Shown one piece after another: positions 14,949 to 18,304 of a DNA stretch of 18,304 bases. Numbering within the stretch: position 1 is the stretch's first letter; each line of letters begins with the position of its first letter. The notes under the pieces were generated by a model. That model was not told the origin of the DNA, searched no databases, and saw nothing but the letters and a program-made list of their open reading frames with translations. Made by a program: the position numbers and the translations under genes. The stretch is from Wolbachia pipientis (GTDB lineage Bacteria; Pseudomonadota; Alphaproteobacteria; Rickettsiales; Anaplasmataceae), in NCBI RefSeq assembly GCF_023661085.1, contig NZ_JAHDJT010000004.1, forward strand, positions 1 to 18,304, written 5' to 3'.

Positions 14949-15020
14949 TGTCATCCAAGTAGCCCTTATTTCTGTCATCCAGGTGCCCTCTTTTTGTCAT
15001 CCCAGTACTTGATACTGGGA
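14949..15020. repeat. Tandem TGTCATCC units ending in a hairpin
   Basis: TGTCATCC occurs at 14949, 14973 and 14995, spaced 24 and 22 bp. The last unit runs into TCCCAGTA-CTTGA-TACTGGGA (15000-15020), an 8-bp stem. A matching array lies at 18121-18180. GTCATCCCAGT strings like these are common dispersed repeats in Wolbachia genomes. Confidence 0.8.
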
Positions 15021-15085
15021 CCTAAGATACTACTTTAGCAATAAATATTTAAGAAATTTACCTAGTGAAAAAAGGCAAAGAAATC
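15012..15085. repeat. Dispersed repeat, second copy (direct to 18181-18250)
   Basis: The segment ATACTACTTTAGCAATAAAT... through GAAAAAAGGCAAAGAA matches 18188-18246 with few changes. Like that copy, it follows a TGTCATCC array, so the array and this segment form one composite element. Similarity continues more weakly through TTAAATTGGCGCTATAA near 15110-15125. Confidence 0.8.
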
Positions 15086-15089
15086 CCAA

Positions 15090-15278
15090 GTGGCGAGTTT
15101 TAACTCTTTAAATTGGCGCTATAATAATTTACTGACGCTTAGTTCAAGCGCGATTTGGCTGAATGTAGAAAAAATGAAAAAGACATGCAGCCGCTATAAT
15201 TTGATACAATCCGCCAAAAAATACCCTGAGTTTTTACTGAATTTTGTCATTGAGCCTGCAGATCAAAAACAAGTTTGA
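15090..15278 (+). CDS. Short ORF inside repeat-derived DNA, doubtful gene
   Basis: A 62-codon frame encodes a soluble peptide with no recognised domain. Its 5' third overlaps sequence related to the dispersed repeat. From memory, similar short peptides are annotated repeatedly in Wolbachia genomes, which would fit a repeat-borne frame rather than a functional gene. No Shine-Dalgarno or promoter is evident. Confidence 0.25.
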   Translation: MASFNSLNWRYNNLLTLSSSAIWLNVEKMKKTCSRYNLIQSAKKYPEFLLNFVIEPADQKQV

Positions 15279-15385
15279 GCCAGAGATACCCTGCTATATA
15301 AGGGTGCTGGAGAGGAATTGTTAAGTAGTTTTTTTCGTTTCACGACATACCAAAAACTGGTTTGTTATGCGAGAAGCCCATTGCT

Positions 15386-16657
15386 TTAAGCTCTAAGCAT
15401 AGAAACCACTTTATCGTAGCTTGGCAACGATTTTATTTCTCCAATTGCAGCTAAAGTAGTTTTTTCATGCTGAGATAACAGCTCCTCTGCTGCTTCTTTT
15501 ACGCCAGCAGTAGTAACTGCGCTAGTTCTTTCTATCAATTCATTTTTACTGATATACCTATCATAGTTGCTGTAGTAGTGCCCCAATGCTTCAGCACGGG
15601 AACTGACGCTTTCACGTGACATTAAAATTTGGGATTTTATTCGCTCTTTTACCCTATTTACCTCTTCTTCCTTCAGATCACCCGTAGACAACTTCTTCAA
15701 CTCTGTCGTTATGGATTTTAAAAGCTTATCTAAGTTGCTACTATCTGTGCCAGCGAAAATGGAGAGTACTCCTGTATCAGTGTAACTAGAATTAAATGAA
15801 TAGACAGAGTAAACCAGTCCCTGCTTTTCCCTTACTTCCTGAAACAGGCGTGATGACATCCCGCTTCCCAATATAGAATCAAGCATCTGAAATGTGTGAT
15901 ATCTATCGTCATGGCGAGAAACACTAGGTAAACCAATTAGCAAGTGTACCTGGTCTAATTTACGATGCTCCAAGTACTCACCACCAGTGTAATTCGCATT
16001 TTGCTTTTTCTCCAGCTCTTTTGCATGAATCTTTGAGAGGAAATTTTTGGTTAACTGAACAACTTTTTCATGCTCAACGTTCCCTGCAACAGAAAATATC
16101 GTATTCTCGCCAAAGTAATGCTCATTTATATAACTATTCAGATCTTCTCGAGTAAATGATTTTACAGTATCCTGTGTGCCTAAAATCGACCTACCAAATG
16201 GTTGATCTTTATAAGCTGCTTCAAAATATTTATCGAAAATGATGCTGCTCGGCGAATCGTTAGTTTGAAAAATCTCTTGTGTTACAACACCTTTTTCGCG
16301 CTCCAATTCATCTTCTGGAAATGTCGAATTCATCAATATATCTATTAATATATCAATGCCAGTTTTTATGTCTTTTTTGAGGACTTTCGCGTAGTAACTG
16401 GTGCTTTCTCTACCGGTGCTAGCGTTGAACACTCCACCTATGTCGTCGAAAGCTTTTGCAATTTCAAATGCAGTTCTTGTTTTTGTTCCCTTAAAAGCCA
16501 TGTGCTCTAGAAAGTGGGATATTCCATTTTGATTCGCACTTTCAGCTCTACTACCAACACCAACTCGTATACTTAAAGCTACAGAGTCAACATCACGCAC
16601 CTGCTCGGTTATTATGCGCAGGCCATTATCTAATTTTGTTACCTTTGGTACATTCAT
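15386..16657 (-). CDS. M16-family zinc metallopeptidase (processing peptidase-like)
   Basis: The 423-residue protein belongs to the M16B group, which includes mitochondrial processing peptidase beta and many alphaproteobacterial homologues that degrade or process peptides. The inverted zinc motif H48-F-L-E51-H52 is intact, and E128 in VVTQEIF is in place as the third ligand, so it should be active. The N-terminal half (about 1-220) is catalytic. The C-terminal half has the LGSGMSSRLFQEVREKQGLVYSV block (about 265-287) typical of the second M16 domain. No signal peptide is evident, suggesting cytoplasmic action. Its start is 1 nt after the sodB stop, so the two are cotranscribed; this pairing may be positional rather than functional. 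Confidence 0.93.
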   Translation of the reverse strand: MNVPKVTKLDNGLRIITEQVRDVDSVALSIRVGVGSRAESANQNGISHFLEHMAFKGTKTRTAFEIAKAFDDIGGVFNASTGRESTSYYAKVLKKDIKTGIDILIDILMNSTFPEDELEREKGVVTQEIFQTNDSPSSIIFDKYFEAAYKDQPFGRSILGTQDTVKSFTREDLNSYINEHYFGENTIFSVAGNVEHEKVVQLTKNFLSKIHAKELEKKQNANYTGGEYLEHRKLDQVHLLIGLPSVSRHDDRYHTFQMLDSILGSGMSSRLFQEVREKQGLVYSVYSFNSSYTDTGVLSIFAGTDSSNLDKLLKSITTELKKLSTGDLKEEEVNRVKERIKSQILMSRESVSSRAEALGHYYSNYDRYISKNELIERTSAVTTAGVKEAAEELLSQHEKTTLAAIGEIKSLPSYDKVVSMLRA

Positions 16658-16658
16658 T

Positions 16659-17267
16659 TTATGTGTTCTTTCTCAAATTTTCTTCTGCAAAATCCCAATT
16701 GATCAAATGATCAAGGAAAACTTTTATGTAGTCAATTCTACGATTTTGACAATCCAGATAATATGCATGCTCCCACACATCCATAGTAAGTAGTGGTACC
16801 TGACCGTAAATTAATGGTAAATCCGCATTTGAAGTCTTGGTAATTTTGAGTTTTCCTTTTTCAAGCACTAACCATACCCATCCGCTGCCAAACTGGCCTA
16901 CTCCATGACTTGAAAATCCTTCATAAAATTTATCAAAGCCACCGATATCATCTTGAATTTTTTTTGCCAGAAGACTGTCATTCTGAGGCTTACCACCCCC
17001 ATTTTTCTTCATTGAACTCCAATAAAAAGTGTGGTTCCAAACTTGCGCTGCGTTGTTAAACATAGGGACTTTGTCGCTATTGCCATGAACTTTTGTTATT
17101 AATTCTTCAATTTTCGCCTGTTGATAATCAGTATTTTCAACTAGCTCATTGAGTTTGTTTAAGTACCCCCTATGATGCTTATCATAATGAAAATCCAAAG
17201 TTCTTGCAGATATATAAGGCTCTAAAGCTGTTTTATCATATGGTAATCCAGGTAAAGTAAAACTCAT
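16659..17267 (-). CDS. sodB: Superoxide dismutase [Fe]
   Basis: The enzyme converts superoxide to hydrogen peroxide and oxygen in the cytoplasm, and is likely the main defence against host-derived and respiratory superoxide. The 202 residues are full length. The metal ligands are H27 in FHYDKHH, H79 in VWNHTFYW, and D163 and H167 in DVWEHAYY. Q75 in NNAAQVWNH and the SNADLPL segment are the features that separate iron from manganese enzymes, so Fe is favoured. A GAAGAGG ribosome site (17273-17279) lies 5 nt before the start. It is the first gene of a two-gene unit with the M16 peptidase and diverges from the gene at 17437 across 169 bp. Confidence 0.96.
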   Translation of the reverse strand: MSFTLPGLPYDKTALEPYISARTLDFHYDKHHRGYLNKLNELVENTDYQQAKIEELITKVHGNSDKVPMFNNAAQVWNHTFYWSSMKKNGGGKPQNDSLLAKKIQDDIGGFDKFYEGFSSHGVGQFGSGWVWLVLEKGKLKITKTSNADLPLIYGQVPLLTMDVWEHAYYLDCQNRRIDYIKVFLDHLINWDFAEENLRKNT

Positions 17268-17325
17268 AAAAACCTCTTCATTTCTAACCTACTGCGATGT
17301 TAGAGTAATAAGTGCCTTTATGCAA

Positions 17326-17354
17326 CATATAATTTGGTTGAAATATTAACGCAA
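17326..17354 (-). promoter_or_regulatory. Putative sodB promoter
   Basis: On the minus strand, TTGCGT (complement of 17349-17354) and TATATG (complement of 17326-17331) are spaced 17 bp, about 60 bp before the sodB start. It interleaves with the divergent promoter at 17358-17385, so the two could interfere. Confidence 0.38.
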
Positions 17355-17357
17355 CTA

Positions 17358-17385
17358 TTGCAATTATTCTAAAATAAGTTATAAT
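17358..17385 (+). promoter_or_regulatory. Putative sigma70 promoter of the 17437 gene
   Basis: TTGCAA (17358-17363) and TATAAT (17380-17385) are 16 bp apart, about 51 bp before the start codon. The string ATTGCAATTATT around the -35 is identical to that of the nuoE promoter. Confidence 0.5.
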
Positions 17386-17436
17386 AGTATAGTAATGTAT
17401 TACATTTTTTTATTATAGTTTTTTTAGGAGGCTAAT

Positions 17437-18036
17437 ATGTTAAATCTATCTAAGAACATTAAGAATTCATACAAGAATTTCAAGCAATATGCTCACAATG
17501 GGACTGTTCCTACTGTAAAACAAGATGGCGATGGTCAAGTTCCACAAAACTGTTTATATAAATCCGTTCACTACATCGATAATGTTGTGGGGCCAGTGAA
17601 GGATGCAGTTTTTGGTGTTGAGGAAAGCAAAGATAACCTAGGTGGTAGAAAGCGCAGAAATTGTGGTATGATAGGGCTTGCTGTTCTTGCACTAACTAAT
17701 ATAGTTCTACAACCTTTATATCTAGCATTTGCGTATCGTTCATACTGGCCGGCGAAAGGTTTGGCGAAAGTAACAGACAAGTTTGGTCTTAAAGACAATA
17801 CGGAGTCGTTGGTAGGCTATTCAAACACATTATCAAATAAGGCATGGGACCACAGTATAAAAGTAGCTGACTTTGTTAACACAGTTTTGAGTTATGCTCT
17901 CAGTGCTGTCATCTGGACTGCTGCGCTTGTTGTTACACCACTAACTTGGGCTGTTGATAAAGTGTCAAGTAAGTTTAGTGAAGCAAAAACTGAAGCTATT
18001 AATCCCAATAAAGAAAAAGAAGAAGTGACTATATAA
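17437..18036 (+). CDS. Small membrane protein of unknown function
   Basis: I do not recognise a family. The 199-residue protein has a hydrophilic, basic N-terminal part with an RKRR cluster (71-74). One hydrophobic segment follows (about 77-100), then a polar linker, a second hydrophobic segment (about 148-172), and a charged lysine/glutamate-rich tail (about 173-199). By the positive-inside rule both termini are probably cytoplasmic. There is no cleavable signal peptide. The start is well supported by AGGAGG at 17426-17431, 5 nt before the ATG, the strongest ribosome site in the window, and by a good promoter. Strong expression is therefore likely. Two-helix, basic-flanked Wolbachia-specific proteins are candidates for membrane or inclusion roles, but this is inference. 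Confidence 0.85.
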   Translation: MLNLSKNIKNSYKNFKQYAHNGTVPTVKQDGDGQVPQNCLYKSVHYIDNVVGPVKDAVFGVEESKDNLGGRKRRNCGMIGLAVLALTNIVLQPLYLAFAYRSYWPAKGLAKVTDKFGLKDNTESLVGYSNTLSNKAWDHSIKVADFVNTVLSYALSAVIWTAALVVTPLTWAVDKVSSKFSEAKTEAINPNKEKEEVTI

Positions 18037-18120
18037 TAACTAACCTGCACAATAAACGTCCATAGCTTTTATATTTAGCCATGGGCATTTCAGGGAGAGC
18101 GTCATTTCGGCGCCCCTTCT

Positions 18121-18180
18121 TGTCATCCCAGTAGCTTTTTTTGTCATTCCAGTACTCCTTTTCTTGTCATCCCAGTCTGG
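18121..18180. repeat. Tandem TGTCATCC-type units, second array
   Basis: TGTCATCC at 18121, TGTCATTCC at 18142 and TGTCATCCC at 18165 repeat at 21-23 bp and end in the palindromic ATCCCAGTCTGGGAT. The order and spacing resemble the array at 14949-15020, again directly followed by the dispersed repeat. Confidence 0.8.
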
Positions 18181-18304
18181 GATCTAGGATACTACTTTAG
18201 TAATAAAGTATTTAAGAAATTTACCAAGCGAAAAAAGGCAAAAGAAGCACTGGTCAGTATTTATTTTCAGTATTGGCGTTTTTATGTCTTAAACGCTGCA
18301 ATTT
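18181..18304. repeat. Dispersed repeat, third copy at window end
   Basis: 18188-18246 matches 15015-15085 directly, and 18232-18304 matches 9-81 in inverted orientation. It is the longest copy visible and is cut by the window edge, so its true end is not seen. Confidence 0.85.

Larger units (their letters stand above)
14462..15385. other. Repeat-rich gene-poor stretch
   Basis: About 920 bp hold no convincing gene. In order I see the second 54-bp repeat copy (14621-14676), an opposing IS-like terminus GCAACAAAGCCCACTGG (14913-14929), three tandem TGTCATCC units and a hairpin (14949-15020), a second copy of the dispersed repeat (15012-15085), and a short open frame inside repeat-derived sequence (15090-15278). 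The last 100 bp before the M16 peptidase stop hold no clear terminator. Confidence 0.7.

Noticed and set aside
14949..15020. CRISPR-like appearance of the TGTCATCC tandem units
   Set aside because: Units are only 8-10 bp with 13-16 bp gaps, the gaps are not spacer-like, and no cas gene is nearby; these are Wolbachia short dispersed repeats.

Overview
The window looks like a piece of a Wolbachia chromosome (Alphaproteobacteria, Rickettsiales). I infer this from strong A+T richness, a reduced core-gene set on both strands without large operons, an Rpn/PD-(D/E)XK nuclease of the type that is multicopy in Wolbachia, a scrap of a P2-like (phage WO type) tail tube gene, and dispersed short repeats containing TGTCATCC. 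The WO-like scrap favours an arthropod-type strain. The species call rests on recognition by eye, not on a search.

Layout. 1-238: one arm of a dispersed repeat, then the nuoE promoter. 239-1933: nuoE (Complex I 24 kDa subunit) and tgt (tRNA-guanine transglycosylase), stop codon abutting start codon. 2079-3686: an unusual protein with an N-terminal HAD-like domain, two EPIY tyrosine motifs, two EPIF copies and two PxxPxK motifs, which is the best candidate for a host-directed effector here. 3903-5411: a MrpD/NuoN-like antiporter subunit, convergent with 5424-7116, where ispA overlaps a membrane-anchored tandem FKBP-like protein. 7268-8806: acpP and fabF. 9160-10089: an AEC-family permease. 10228-11151: an Rpn-family nuclease, overlapped at its 3' end by a small opposite-strand ORF. 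11578-13047: gatA.

13048-15385 is a decayed, repeat-rich accessory stretch. It holds the C-terminal end of a P2 FII-like tail tube gene, two copies of a 54-bp direct repeat, a serine/asparagine-rich acidic gene broken by one base in an A8 run, IS-like termini, tandem TGTCATCC units and a second copy of the dispersed repeat. 15386-17267: an M16 zinc peptidase behind sodB, 1 nt apart. 17437-18036: a small membrane protein with a strong Shine-Dalgarno site. 18115-18304: a third repeat copy, inverted relative to the one at the start, so the whole window sits between inverted repeats.

Most genes are unrelated housekeeping functions: respiration (nuoE), ion/proton exchange (mrpD-like), translation fidelity (tgt, gatA), isoprenoids (ispA), fatty acids (acpP-fabF), oxidative stress (sodB) and proteolysis (M16). 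The lineage-specific material worth attention is the HAD/EPIY protein, the frameshifted acidic protein, the 17437 membrane protein and the phage and repeat debris. I see no complete prophage, CRISPR array, tRNA or rRNA gene.
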